64,000 nt of DNA from Cylicocyclus nassatus (Eukaryota; Nematoda; Chromadorea; Rhabditida; Strongylidae): the NCBI GenBank assembly GCA_958299035.1, contig CATQJL010000001.1:1054001-1118000 (forward strand). The letters are read 5' to 3'. The number at the start of each line of letters is the position of its first letter. Within the stretch, counting starts at the first letter, position 1. A model generated the notes under the pieces. The model did no database searches and was not told the DNA's origin. It was given only the letters and a program-made list of their open reading frames with translations. The position numbers and the translations under genes are program-made. This document shows positions 46,962 through 57,285 of the stretch, piece by piece.

Positions 46962-48309
46962 TCATAGAAGTTTGAGTTTTTGAAACAAGGATTTTACAAA
47001 TTTTTTTGTGTTTTTGAAAGAATGTAATTCAAGATATTTGGAAGAAATACTTTTGTTAAAGGTTAAGCATTTGATAAGCGCATTAGCTATCATGTTAGGC
47101 GAATATTCTAGTGCCAACAGTTGATTCATGAGGATAATCAATCGTTCCACAAAATTTTCAAAGATTGTACAAGTTCTGTAGATTCTTGGAATTGCACCAT
47201 ATATAATAGCCGCTTTAATATTGAAACTAATATGAGAATGAGCGTGTGTGTACTTGTTTACCTTAAATCGGAAATGGTCTGTTTTATTATATTGTTGCGT
47301 AATAATGGTATCATCAGTGATTTCATAAAGGTCAAGAAAGTTACACTGAAAATTTGTAAGATGGGTGCTCTCAAGTTCCAAGGTGTATATGTGTCCTGCA
47401 ACATACTAACTATTATAGACTCTTCTTGCTTATGAGTAACTAAAAGGTCGTCCGTGTATTTAGATGGTTTGAATAGAATGTTTGTTTTGGGGTAACAGAT
47501 ATAGTTGCCCTCACCCCACTAGTCGGTCGGTGGACGAATTCAAATTTGAATTGGAGCACGCCTGTCACGGCAGAGCCGGCAGGAGACAACGCTCAGCAAT
47601 TACAGAAACTCAATATAGGTCAAAAACGTTGTAACAATACAAAAAATGCTAAGCAATGGCGAAAAAATACGCAAAGTGAATGCGTGAATTTGAACGGAGA
47701 GCTAAGGTGCCGTGCTCTGCCGCGACCTGCCTGCTCCAGTTCGAATTCGAATTTGTCCACCGACCGACTATTGGGTGAGGACGACTATAGCATATTTATA
47801 TTCTAAATATGTCAAAGTGAGGTCTGCTATTACGGGACTTGCGCTACCTCCTTGCGGTACACCCACTTTCTGTTCAAAAACATGGTTACCAATTTTACTA
47901 TAACTGTTTTCAATAAGATACTGCGTCATGTATACTAGGTCTTCAATTTTGTAGCTCCTTTGATTTAATTTATCCGCTGGGGTATTGCAGTAGTAAACTT
48001 TACTGTTAATACAATTGATATATTTGCAGCTGCTATTTTTCAAACAAATTTTAAGAATATTTGTTAGATTTTTCAAAATAACATTGTGGGGTATGTTGGT
48101 AAACACATTAGTAAAATCCGCTGAATAAAGTTCAAGATGCTTGCTATGTATAGTATGTAGTTTGTAGGAGATATTTATATCATCTATGAACCAGTAGGTT
48201 TCTAAGCACCTTTTATTAAGATAAACAACTCTAGCATATTTTTTGAAATGAGTTCTAATGAATGTAAGAATTCGAGCCAATTCTGTTGACAATGGTATTA
48301 TGCTGCTGC
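46962..48309 (-). pseudogene. PLE reverse transcriptase core and thumb
   Basis: From 48309 leftward: SSIIPLSTELARILTFIRTH, then LYSADFTNVFTNIPHN (RT motif with catalytic-site Asp), then VGVPQGGSASPVIADLTL and TYLEYKYA. After the 286-bp MITE at 47502-47787, with one TA kept, the frame continues into SKYTDDLLVTHKQEES, the YxDD catalytic box. A frameshift near 47390 follows, then LESTHLTNFQCNFLDL and FRFKVNKYTHAHSHI and RIYRTCTIFENFVERL, the motif 7/thumb blocks of Penelope-like RTs. The two catalytic Asp of YTDD are intact; the frameshift makes the copy non-functional. Confidence 0.85.
47502..47787. mobile_element. TIR element, TATAGTCGTCCTCA family, inside PLE RT
   Basis: TAGTTGCCCTCACCCCACTA at the left is mirrored at the right (TATTGGGTGAGGACGACTA), with TA on both sides. 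Inner blocks GGTCGGTGGACGAATTC and GTCCACCGACCGAC pair. Removing the element plus one TA restores the RT reading frame between TYLEYKYA and the YTDD box, which proves both the ends and the duplication. Confidence 0.9.
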
Positions 48310-48311
48310 TA

Positions 48312-49110
48312 TTAGGTTGGCACATAAGTTTTGCAACTTTTTCTTATAACTCGTGTGTTTTGCGATGTGGCGCTTCCATTTTCAGGTATTATAATGAGTA
48401 TCGTGTGAACAGCGAAAGCAATTATTCCTGCCGTATTCCAACATCACTCGAGAGTTACGGTACAGCAATTTTTGAATGGGAAAGAAAAAGGAATTGGCAC
48501 AGATTAGGGTGAAACTTGGTCTAAGGGGGTTATTCGATATCCTGATTACGAAAATGATATTCATTTTGCTTGAAAAAATTATTTTGCTACAAAAAAGTTG
48601 AATTACAAAAAATCACTGGGCTAATTTTTGACTCTGACAACAATTGAGTATGATATTCGTATTCAGCATGTCAAGTTACCTCATCGTGCAAAGTTTCGCC
48701 AAAATCCGACAATTCTGACTCTTTGGCATTGATAAACTATCCAAGCTACTTTGACGCATTCGATTTGTTCGAGTTTATGAAATCGCCAGATTTCGGTTTA
48801 ACAATGAATCACGATTCTTTTTTCGCTGGGTTCAGTAGCCACCCTCTGAGAACATTTTGCCTACAGTTCCAGCCGAATTTGGTTAACTTACTTTCTGTAG
48901 GTCTTCATTTTTGTTGAAAAAACCACAAAACTTCAATTTTGACTGCTTTTAGGAGAATACGCAGATTTTTTCCATTTTGCCACGAAAAATCAAACGTTTG
49001 CGCAGATTTATAGCGCACTTCCGAGTCTACATAATACCAAAATTTGGATGCGCCTTGTTCATAGAGAACGAAGTTATGGACAAGGTTGCAAAACTTATGT
49101 GCCAACCTAT
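48312..49110. mobile_element. palindromic mariner-like MITE, TTAGGTTGGCACATAAG family, copy 2
   Basis: TTAGGTTGGCACATAAGTTT and its complement (last base changed) are flanked by TA. It is 799 bp, close to the copy at 36186-36986. Removal with one TA joins RFITGAF to SSSIIPLS in frame in the RT, where the RT1-RT2 region of Penelope-like elements runs without a break. Confidence 0.9.
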
Positions 49111-49112
49111 TA

Positions 49113-49963
49113 AAAGCTCCGGTTATAAATCTTAATTTGACAGGATTTTTATGCAATTTGGGAATACAGTAGATATTAAGGATGACTGGATTTTCAGATT
49201 TTTTTAGCTTGAGATTATCAATAAAACTAAGGTGCCTATCGACAATGTTTTGGGTATCTATAGTTCCCAGATAATTGTAAATAGATAAACTATTTGTGTT
49301 ATTTGTTCACACTCATTTCTTCAATCAAAATTTTAAGGTACTGTTTTTTTTACAAATTATGCCATAGTTAGAGTTAGCCTTATCTAGGGGACAAAAAATA
49401 AGGAATTTTTGTCCTAAATTTGTTGCTAAAAATTGCTATCTTTCACGTAATTGTTGAAGAAAAGCATCCTATAACGAGATTTATCAAAAGATCTACATAA
49501 GTGTCATAAATATGATGAGTTAATTCGCTTGTTAAGGCATGCCTACTCTTATGTTTATTACTGATGGTCTTGAAAAGATCTAACCAGAAGATTTTGATTT
49601 GGCTAGCAGAGTAGTATGGACTGTACCGGAACTTAGCACCTTTGAGCAAAATCTTATGGATAGGTTCATTTTTGAAGACATCGACATCACCTGTAACTAT
49701 GTGTTTATATGTAGGATCTATAAGTTTCTTGTAATTACAGCAGATACAAGGGACTTTACTGATGTCAAGGTCTGTAAGACTACGAAGGACTTGTTGCAAT
49801 TATAAATGTAACTAGATATTTGATTAGGATACTGATAAATTAACCTAATAGGCAAGTATGGTTTATAATTGTTTCTTTCAATCAGGTTTTTAGTCATGTC
49901 ATTATTGATCATCTTGTTGGTGTTAATTTTATCAAGAATATTACTGTAATAAGGAAATTTCAC
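49113..49963 (-). pseudogene. PLE RT N-terminal part
   Basis: Leftward: KFPYYSNILDKINTNK (49960), then a frame change to ISKVPCICCNYKKLIDPTYK with a Cys cluster (about 49755), HIVTGDVDVF, LLKGAKFRYSPYY (a block conserved in Naiad/Hydra-type elements as KGPKFR), then LDKANSNYGIICKKN (49385), and after further frame changes IPKLHKNPVKLRFITG (49190-49113). These blocks precede the RT fingers in the expected order. At least two frameshifts separate them. Confidence 0.8.
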
Positions 49964-50140
49964 ATTAATGTAATTGGATTTAGATGACGTACCTTTTTCT
50001 TCCCGAAAGTGATAGTAGCAAAGAATACCACATAGGACTTCTACATATTTTTTGGGTATGCATAATAACGAGGTGTTGAAAGTTATTATATTGATTAAAG
50101 AAGAAATGTATTTTTTATTTTTACTTTTGATCAGTTTATA

Positions 50141-51158
50141 TTAGGTCATTCCGAAAGTAATTTCGCTTTCTTCAAACGGGCGCCACATCTGATGTAACAA
50201 AGATTTCTAAGCGCTCTTGGTAGCATCCGATGCAGCATTTCATTCTCTTTCTAATGGTTATGAAATTGCTGCAAAACAGTCAATGAGCTTTCAGAAAATG
50301 ACCAAAATCTGCGACCCTTGCTTTTTGAGATGGTCAAGTTTCACGATTTTTTAAACCTTTCATATCAATCCTCAGGAAGAGTTCAAGTAAAGATTCGATG
50401 AAGTAAAGCTTATAGAATGCAGCGCTACTTTTTTCCCTTTCTCGTATCTCGCCGTAATTTTTTAAAAGATTTTTTAGCAGAACCATCGAATTTTGGCAGG
50501 CCCCCTTCAACCACAATCGCATCAAACATCGTAATTTTCCGGAATTTGAGACTACCAAGATGGTACTATGAGTTAGCATTAATTTTACAAAGTAAGTGAG
50601 GGTTTACGGGTTCGAAATATCAAATTTCGAGTTTTTCGGGTACAGCGGGCTCCCTAAAAAAGTGAGTTATGATGATTTTATCCCCGGAAACTAAACGAAT
50701 CGGAAACAAAAAACACCCATTAGAAAGAGGAGAAAAAGCTGCATCGAATGACACCCGAGCTGCTCAAGGTTTGATGTTCTACTAGGATTTAGCTGTCCAA
50801 GTATGGAAATCGGTAGCATCAGTTAAAATTCTGTTAAAAATGTATGACAAGCTATGGAAAAGAGAAAAAAGTTGCACTGCATTCTATGAGGTTTGCTCTA
50901 TCGAACCGTCGCTTGAACTTCTTCTGAGAATTGATATGGAAGTCTTTAAAAATTGTGAAACTTGACTATCTCAAAAAGCATAGGTCGCAGATTTTGGTTA
51001 TTTTCTGAAAGCTCATTGACTGTTTTGCAACAATTTTATAATCATTGGAAAGAGAATGAAATGCTGTTTCGAATGCTACCAGAATCTCTTAAAAACCTTT
51101 GTTCCATCAGATGTGGCGCCCGTTTGAAAAAAGCGAAATTACTTTCGGAATGACCTAA
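50141..51158. mobile_element. palindromic MITE, TTAGGTCGTTCCGAAAG family, copy 2
   Basis: TTAGGTCATTCCGAAAGTAA and its complement are flanked by TA (1018 bp). The arms pair throughout, including GGGCGCCACATCTGATG. It sits in the linker of the Penelope-like element between endonuclease and RT. Frames at 50334-50599 and 50962-51153 are arm sequence. Confidence 0.9.
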
Positions 51159-51364
51159 TAGATATCATAATATTTAAGTTTATCGGCGATAAAATCTTGA
51201 ATTTCAGCAGTTATCGTATCAACATTAGTTTCAGCTTTTTTTCGTACACTTTTTTTATTGTAGCCACGATTAAGTCTTTGTTTAGTAATTTTCAAATTGA
51301 AGAAAGGGTGATTACTTTTATAACTAGTGTATTACCAATATTAGTAGAATTACCATAGCCTTCT

Positions 51365-52142
51365 ATATTATCATTGAATCCAAAAGGTGTGGGTGTCATT
51401 AGTAATCTAACCCAGAAAAGTTCTTTATTTCTAAGTATATTAAGACCTGTTTTCTGGAGAGTTATCTAAAATGATGGCTTTGAAATTTTGTGAAGTACAA
51501 TTACCTATACAGTAATGCTTATAAAAAAGTTTGTTGTCTTGTTTATTTTTTATGTCTCTTACTTAGACAATCGCCGGGGGCAGGCGGGCACCGGAAAAAT
51601 AGATTGCTGATCTCTCGCACCCCGCTCGCGGATTTTTTGGAAAGCAATCAGGACTTTTCGGAAGACCGCTTGCTGAGTTCTCGATTCCTCAGAGATTCAG
51701 CAATATATCTGCAAAAGATAAGAGCGAAAAAAATTTGACAAGCGGTCTCTCAAAAATCCGCTGACTCAGCAAGCGGTCTTCCGAAAAGTCCTAATTGCTT
51801 TGCAAAAAATCCGCGAGCGGGGTGCGAGAAATCAGCAATCAATCTATTTTTCCGGTGCCCGCCTGCCCCCAGCGATTGTCTGAGTAGGTGTTCATTTATT
51901 CTAATATGTAGTTTCCTAGTGGTGATTCCTACGTATTGAAAGCCACATGTACAACATGAAAGACAATAAACCACATTTTTTGACTGGCAAATAGCAATTG
52001 AATTTTTGTATGTTTTGATACGTAAGTTAGTAATTTTTGATCGTAAATAATTATCATGGACCATTAAGTTGTTACATATACCACAAGACGGTTTACAATT
52101 AGTGCCCTCATTATCATTGCGAAATTTTGTAGGTTGTATTTG
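51365..52142 (-). pseudogene. GIY-YIG endonuclease of the Penelope-like element, N-terminal
   Basis: Leftward from 52142: GTNCKPSCGICNNLMVHD (a CxxxCxxC cluster usual before the Penelope endonuclease), SQKNVVYCLSCCTCGFQYVG, then ITTRKLHIRINEHL: the GIY-YIG core (here VVY...YVG) with the catalytic-type Arg and the EH of the helix. After the MITE at 51562-51884 the frame resumes (RDIKNKQDNKLFYKHYC). A frameshift leads into LRNKELFWVRLLMTPTPFGF, which matches the C-terminal E-x-x-W-I-x-x-L-x-T block of these nucleases. It acts in target-site cleavage for reverse transcription. Position before the RT is the key oddity. Confidence 0.85.
51562..51884. mobile_element. small palindromic element with CTTAGACAATCGC ends
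   Basis: CTTAGACAATCGCCGGGGGC and GCCTGCCCCCAGCGATTGTC-TGAG are inverted ends flanked by TA. The 323-bp element is palindromic (CGCACCCCGCTCGCGGATTT in both arms). Removal with one TA restores the endonuclease frame (INEHL joined to RDIKNKQ). The ends are shared with the 2.3-kb element at 42269. Confidence 0.9.
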
Positions 52143-52442
52143 CCATCTACCTTAATCCTAATGAAAGAAGAGCCCTGAGTAAAAAGAAGAAGGTGAATGC
52201 TAAGTGTACTTTGTTTATTTTTAAGCCTAGGATCTAAGATAAAGAATGGCTTAATCTCTTACCAGAGGGAAGGATACTCAAAAAGTTTTTTAATGACTGC
52301 TCTCAGGGGTTGGCGCTCTCTAAAGTAGCAACCATAAAAAACGAAAATTTTTGCGTTTTTATCATGGTGATACTGTGCTGTTCCCACATCAATATTTCTA
52401 GACTACGACAATTATAAGTACAAACGTGATTGGGCTTTCAGC

Positions 52443-52741
52443 TAGGGACCCCTCATACTTTGCCGAAAAAACCCCAAAAAACTCCGAAAAAGCTCAAAAA
52501 AAACCAGAAAAGCCCGTGAAAGCCGAAACGCTCCTTTCGTTTTGCCGGTAAGACATGTGTGTTGATTTCTCAACCGACTCTTTTTGCTTCATTTTCTGCC
52601 GTCTGCACATCAATAATGTCAGAATTCTACCAAAAGTTCGTTTCTGCGTTTCGGCTTCAGGCTTTTTTGGGATTTTCTTTTAGGCTTTTTTGGGCTTTTT
52701 TGACGCTTTTGTACTTTTCGCGACGAAGTATGTGTCCCTTA
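52443..52741. repeat. fold-back repeat with A/T-rich arms
   Basis: TAGGGACCCCTCATACTTTG at the left and GAAGTATGTGTCCCTTA at the right pair. Inner AAAAAGCC/GGCTTTTT tracts are also inverted. It lies just beyond the 5' end of the Penelope-like element; whether it belongs to it is unknown. Confidence 0.6.
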
Positions 52742-53233
52742 GGTGTTTAGAATTATCCCTTTAGTGCGAAACACTCGGCTGAGCATAATCAAATTTGATG
52801 CTCTTCGAGATCTGAAGCTCGTAGAGAGCTAAAATTTACTTCTACACTTTTATTGCCCTGTAATATACATTTACTAGTATGGGAATAGCACACTATCACT
52901 TTGGCTAAAACACGGATATTTCGTTTTTTTATTTCTATGTGTGAAAAAATATAGCAACAGTATTTATAAATGTCTGATGCGAAAAACGTATCGAGCAAGT
53001 TAGGAATTTTTTAGGACTTTAACAAAGTTACAATCCTTTATTTTCTGGCGGTTAGATTTTATTTTTTGGCTTCAGACTCGAGAAGGATTTGAACTGGAGC
53101 GAAAACAAAAAAACAATCTTGTAGAGCTTGCTTTGTACTATGAAACAGTACTTCGAAATCTATCTGGAAATAAGATGTCTATGACTTATTCCGATTAAGA
53201 GCTAAAACGGCCAGAAGTTATGAGACAACCTGA

Positions 53234-53728
53234 TAGAAAGCTGAAAATTATGATTATGCTTTCCAAGTTTGTAAAGTATAAGGTTATTTGTAGAGAGTTG
53301 TGTTGGTCACGTGTAACAATTTGTCTTTCTAATGTCTAGTCATGGGAAAAATAGAATAAGTGTGCTACCATTTGATTCAATGGGATTGGCGGCCGAAAGG
53401 CGACCGCTCGCACCTGCGACGCAGTCTGCATCTCTCTCGCAAGCGTGCTCTCTGTTCGTTCCCTAAACATGATTAGGCCGCGAAGCCCTGCCTTCCGGCC
53501 ACTGCTTTTTGAATCAAATGGCATGGGTATTTTATACAGAAGATAGTGCGTGAGCAAAGCAAGGATTCGTAAGATTTTTTGGGGCAATCAAATACTAGCT
53601 CCGAATTTCAGATGAATCACATGATGCGATAACGGTTCCTACGCTTTTTGGTGCTCTCCTACCGCTAACGCATGATAACAAGGTGCAACATTATTTTTCA
53701 GACAACTAATTCTTAGAATTGCCGCATA
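53234..53728. other. spacer with a weak palindrome
   Basis: CCATTTGATTCAATGG...GGCGGCCGAAAGGC (53370-53410) is matched by the complement of CCGGCCACTGCTTTTTGAATCAAATGG (53495-53522 in part). Nothing else recognised. Confidence 0.4.
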
Positions 53729-54682
53729 TCTTATATATAAAGCTGAATGTCTGTTTGTCTGTATGTCTGTCTGTCTGTCTGTCTGTCTGTGTGTCTGTCT
53801 GTCTGTATGTCTGTACGTATGTTCCGAATAGAAAATTCCATTTCAACCGATCCGGACCGAACTTGGCACACATACACTTCGGGCCCCGGCGGGTGTCACA
53901 GTCCACTTTTCGTTATCGATCGATGTCGATTTTACCGATTTTTATCGATTTTTTTGCAGAGTTCACCTACAGGGCTAGGAGTTGGCACAGGGGGGTAATC
54001 GAGCATGGGGATTCCGAATACAATATTGGTTTTCAGGATTATCGATTACTTTTATCGATTTTATCGATTTTTTGCAAAGTTTGAGCTAGGGGGCTGGAAT
54101 TTGGCACAGGGGTGGTCCCCTTAGGGATGATCAGCATGCTCGATTACACCCCTGTGCCAAATTCCAGCCCCCTAGCTCAAACTTTGCAAAAAATCGATAA
54201 AATCGATAAAAGTAATGGACGATCTTGAAAACTAATATTGTATTCGTAATCTGCATGCTCGATTACCCCCCCCCCCGTGCAAACTCCCAGCCCCGCAGGT
54301 CAAACTTTACAAAAAAATCGATAAAATCGATAAAAGTAATGGACGATCCTAAAAACTAATATTGTATTAGTAATCAGCATGCTCGATTACTCCCCTGTGC
54401 AAAATCCCAGCCTCGCATGTCAAATTTTACAAAAAATCGATAAAATCAATAAAAGTAATCGATAATTCTGAAAACTAATATTGTATTCGGAATCCCCATG
54501 CTCACTCCCCCCCCCCTGTGCCAACTCCTAGCCCTGTAGGTGAACTCTGCAAAAAAATCGATAAAAATCGGTAAAATCGACATCGATCGATAACGAAAAG
54601 TGGACTGTGACACCCGCCGGGGCCCGAAGTGTATGTGTGCCAAGTTTGGTTCGGATACGGAGGAGCCGGGTAAGCCAGCTAG
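53729..54682 (+). mobile_element. Helitron-like element, 0.95 kb, with fold-back interior
   Basis: Starts TCTTATATATAAAGCTGAAT after an A and ends GGAGCCGGGTAAGCCAGCTAG before a T, so both Helitron ends are intact. The 5' part has a long GTCTGTCTGT tract. The interior is inverted: GGCACACATACACTTCGGGC at about 53868 is mirrored at about 54635, with three or four tandem blocks containing ATCGATAAAATCGATAAAAG and TAATCAGCATGCTCGATTAC in between. The frames at 53706-53998 are the GT repeat. No helicase. Confidence 0.85.
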
Positions 54683-55117
54683 TGTTGATTATAATCACAA
54701 GATAGTCTTCGCATTGTCACAAAGTTTCTCCACACCAGTACTGTACTTTTTACACTCTTCATGTGTAGATCTATGCGAAAAGGTGATAAGTGAAGTCAAC
54801 CGGTCCTTAGTAGATTAGCATTTTGCTAGAACGTACACCCACCTGATACATGGCCACTCTCCGTTCGAGTCCGGTGATGGACATGGTTCCGTGTGTTGTC
54901 CATTCAGTATTGCACATTCTAAATGAATAAGGATACAGAAATAAGCTATCGAGTGACGAAAGCATAATTTTTCGATGTCAAAAAAACACCAGCCTTTACC
55001 CATGAGATAGGAAACTTTACAGATACCAAATATTTCTGCGTGAAACAAGCGGCGTTGAAGGCAGTGGCTCTGGAAAATTGCGGCTGCGAGCTTTTCACAC
55101 TCACACGGCCTCAATGC
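54683..55117. other. spacer, nothing recognised
   Basis: The minus-strand frame 54815-55138 (107 codons) contains no recognised motif. Confidence 0.3.
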
Positions 55118-55400
55118 ACTGAGTTCAGCGCTGTGCAAATGCCAAAAAAGTACTTTTACGGCGTTTTTTCACCCTAGAGATAGCTGGAGGGGTAGGGCGA
55201 GGGATTCCCGCCAACGTCGCATTTGGTTGCTTAATCCGACCAGCCAATCACCCCAAAATGGGTGGAGTGTTACAGTCTCCTGCAACCTGTCGCTGTTTAT
55301 GGCTTAAATCCCTCGTCCATCACTTCCAGCTATTTCCACGGTACAAAAACGCCGTAAAAAGCACTTTCTTGACTTTTCAAGCATAGCACTGAACTCTTCG
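55118..55400. repeat. 283-bp fold-back repeat
   Basis: CTGAGTTCAGCGCTGTGC... and ...GCATAGCACTGAACTC pair. Inner TTTTACGGCGTTTTT and AAAAACGCCGTAAAA, and ATAGCTGGAGG and TTCCAGCTAT, are also inverted. There is no clear target duplication. Confidence 0.65.
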
Positions 55401-55672
55401 AAGAAGCACTTCCCGAAATTCCCGCGGGCTCGACACTTATACATCAACTTATAGGCTTTTCTCATATTCAGTCATATATAATGTTGCTCCAGACGGTATG
55501 AAAACGCGCAGAATTGGTAAATAGCTTTTGTTCATTTCTGTACTTTAATATGGTATTTGCATGCAAGTGGGCATAGAAGACATAGGTGAGACTATAGACC
55601 TGTATAAGGGAACAAGTGTGCAAGTGCCGTTTAACAACTACCTGTGAGCCCTTAGCTAACAGAATGTTTTTA
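55401..55672. other. spacer, nothing recognised
   Basis: No feature seen. Confidence 0.35.
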
Positions 55673-56362
55673 TTGGGTTGAGCTGAAAAATTGGCACCAT
55701 TTTCAGAAAATCGTAACTTCTTTCTCTTACCATATTCTTGCACGACAAAATATTTACTTTCAACGGCATCTTGCTTCTTCCCTACTAAGCTTTGAATGCA
55801 GAGATAAAATTGAGAAATTGAAGTCACTTCAACTTTGGAATTTTAAGGCAAGGCTGTAAAAAAACCAAAACTGTGCCACAAAATCCAAAACTGGCAGTAT
55901 CCTAGATTATTTGACGCCTCTTTCTAGCTAAGCGGAATTCGCGCTGATCCAGCTGTTCTTTGTTGAGTTATGATTTTGAAAAAAATCTTGAAAAAACAAT
56001 TTTCTTGAGGAACTTTTTTGGCATTTTCTCTCGATCACAACTTTTTTAAGAAAAAGCTCAATCAGCGCGAAATTTGCTCAGCTAAAAAGAAGGGGTAAAA
56101 CAATTTAAAATACTGCCTGTTTTGGATTTTATGGCACAGTTTTGGAATTTTTAAAGTGCTTGCCTCAAAACTCCGAAGTTAAAGTAATTTCATTTTTTCA
56201 ATTTTATCTCTGCAATGGAAGCTTAGGAAAGAGCAAACAAGATGTTACTGAAAGTACACGCTTTGCTCTTTTCGATAATGTTTTTGTTATGCAAGATTAT
56301 TGTAGAAGAAAGAAGTCATGATTTTTTGAAAACGGTGCGAATGAATTTTCGGTTCAATCTAA
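55673..56362. mobile_element. palindromic MITE, TTGGGTTGAGCTGAAAAATT ends
   Basis: TTGGGTTGAGCTGAAAAATT at the left pairs with the complement of AATTTTCGGTTCAATCTAA at the right. Inner blocks AAACTGTGCCACAAAATCCA and TGGATTTTATGGCACAG are inverted around a centre near 56010. TA lies on the left; the right flank is TC, so the duplication has decayed. 690 bp. Confidence 0.75.
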
Positions 56363-57246
56363 TCCATTTTTGCCTACATGCTTCTTTTCATCCTTCTTCA
56401 CCTCAAAAGCAAGTTCTTAATATTAAATAAGCAACGCACTGAAACATGGCTCATGTTTGTCCAAGTACAATACCGCTCATATTTCGTCAAAAAAGTCGCC
56501 GGACTGCGGCGCAGAGGGCGCCACACTCCACTAGATCTGCCGGAGAGCAGCGGAGTGCGCCGCACATCACTGAAGTCCGTCGGAATCCGCGTCGCATCGC
56601 CATATCTCGTTTCAGAATGAACGATTTCTGGATCCGAAGACATCGTTCGATTCAGCTCGACGAGACGCATCATCTAGTATAGAAAAGTGCCACAATCTAT
56701 GTGACGATCTATGACGCGTCCTCTATGTAGTATATAGGAGTGCCTTAATCTAGCGGGATATGATAGGTATAAGCTAGACAGTAAGTTTTCGTACAATTTT
56801 GCAGATTTTTGTTTGGTTGAATTGTTCAATGTGCTGATAACAGTACTGCCATTGGTTTGTCGCTGATGACACATAGAAAGTACAATTGCAGCGGTAGAAT
56901 TTGTCCAAGATCGGGATTGTCGGGATTCGCGGGATTCGCAGGATTTGCGATTTCACAAGATTTGCGGGATAAGCGGGATTTAGCTATAGCTTCTTTTGCA
57001 ACAATTTTATATGAATTCTGCAAGAAAATACGGCTTCAGCTTGATGAGACGAATCTTTTAATATACAGCATGTCCGTAATTCGTGGTGATGGGATAGACA
57101 TACAATGATACCTTGATGTTTTCTATGTTAAGGCTTTTGTGAACATTTATCACAGCGTTATCGCGAATAGCAGGTTCTGGTACAAAGTTCTCATTATCGA
57201 AAACTATCGCTAAAAATTGTGCAATTTTTATTGCCCATATCACTGA
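56363..57246. other. unrecognised; short GGGATTCGC repeat
   Basis: Positions 56912-56981 hold seven or so variants of GGGATTCGC or AGATTTGC in tandem. A GC-rich imperfect palindrome is at 56500-56570. The minus-strand frame 57058-57243 is open but not recognised. Confidence 0.4.
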
Positions 57247-57285
57247 CTAGCTGCCGTCCCCGGTCCAGCCCGGGCGGAGGGTTCA
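57247..57285 (-). mobile_element. Helitron-like 3' end, divergent family
   Basis: On the minus strand, GCCCGGGCTGGACCGGGGAC is followed by GGCAGCTAG and a T: a GC hairpin then CTAG|T, as at Helitron 3' ends. The matching TC 5' end to the right could not be placed. Confidence 0.45.

Larger units (their letters stand above)
46742..52440 (-). mobile_element. Penelope-like retroelement, Naiad-type domain order, inactive
   Basis: Read leftward, the element carries a Cys-rich motif and a GIY-YIG endonuclease (52142-51365), a linker, an N-terminal RT extension (49963-49440), RT motifs with LHKNP and VPQGG (49160-47790), the catalytic YTDD (47447-47458) and a thumb-like region (47381-46962). Canonical Penelope elements have the endonuclease after the RT; only the Naiad and Chlamys groups have it first. 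Four MITEs (47502, 48312, 50141, 51562) interrupt it. Without them about 3.2 kb of element remains, a normal size. Frameshifts near 47390, 49400, 51450 and 52110 show that it is dead. Exact ends are uncertain; no terminal long repeats were found. Confidence 0.85.
46440..53233. mobile_element. palindromic MITE split by the Penelope-like element
   Basis: TCAGGTTGTCTCTTAAGTTC at the left and TATGAGACAACCTGA at the right are flanked by TA. Blocks pair across the ends: GCAAAGCAAG/CTACAAGATTG words, then ATCAGACATTCATACATACTGTTGC (left, 46717-46732 in part) with the complement of the right arm at about 52960. The left arm stops matching at about 46740, and the loop and right arm resume below about 52790. 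The original element was about 0.75 kb. Confidence 0.75.
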
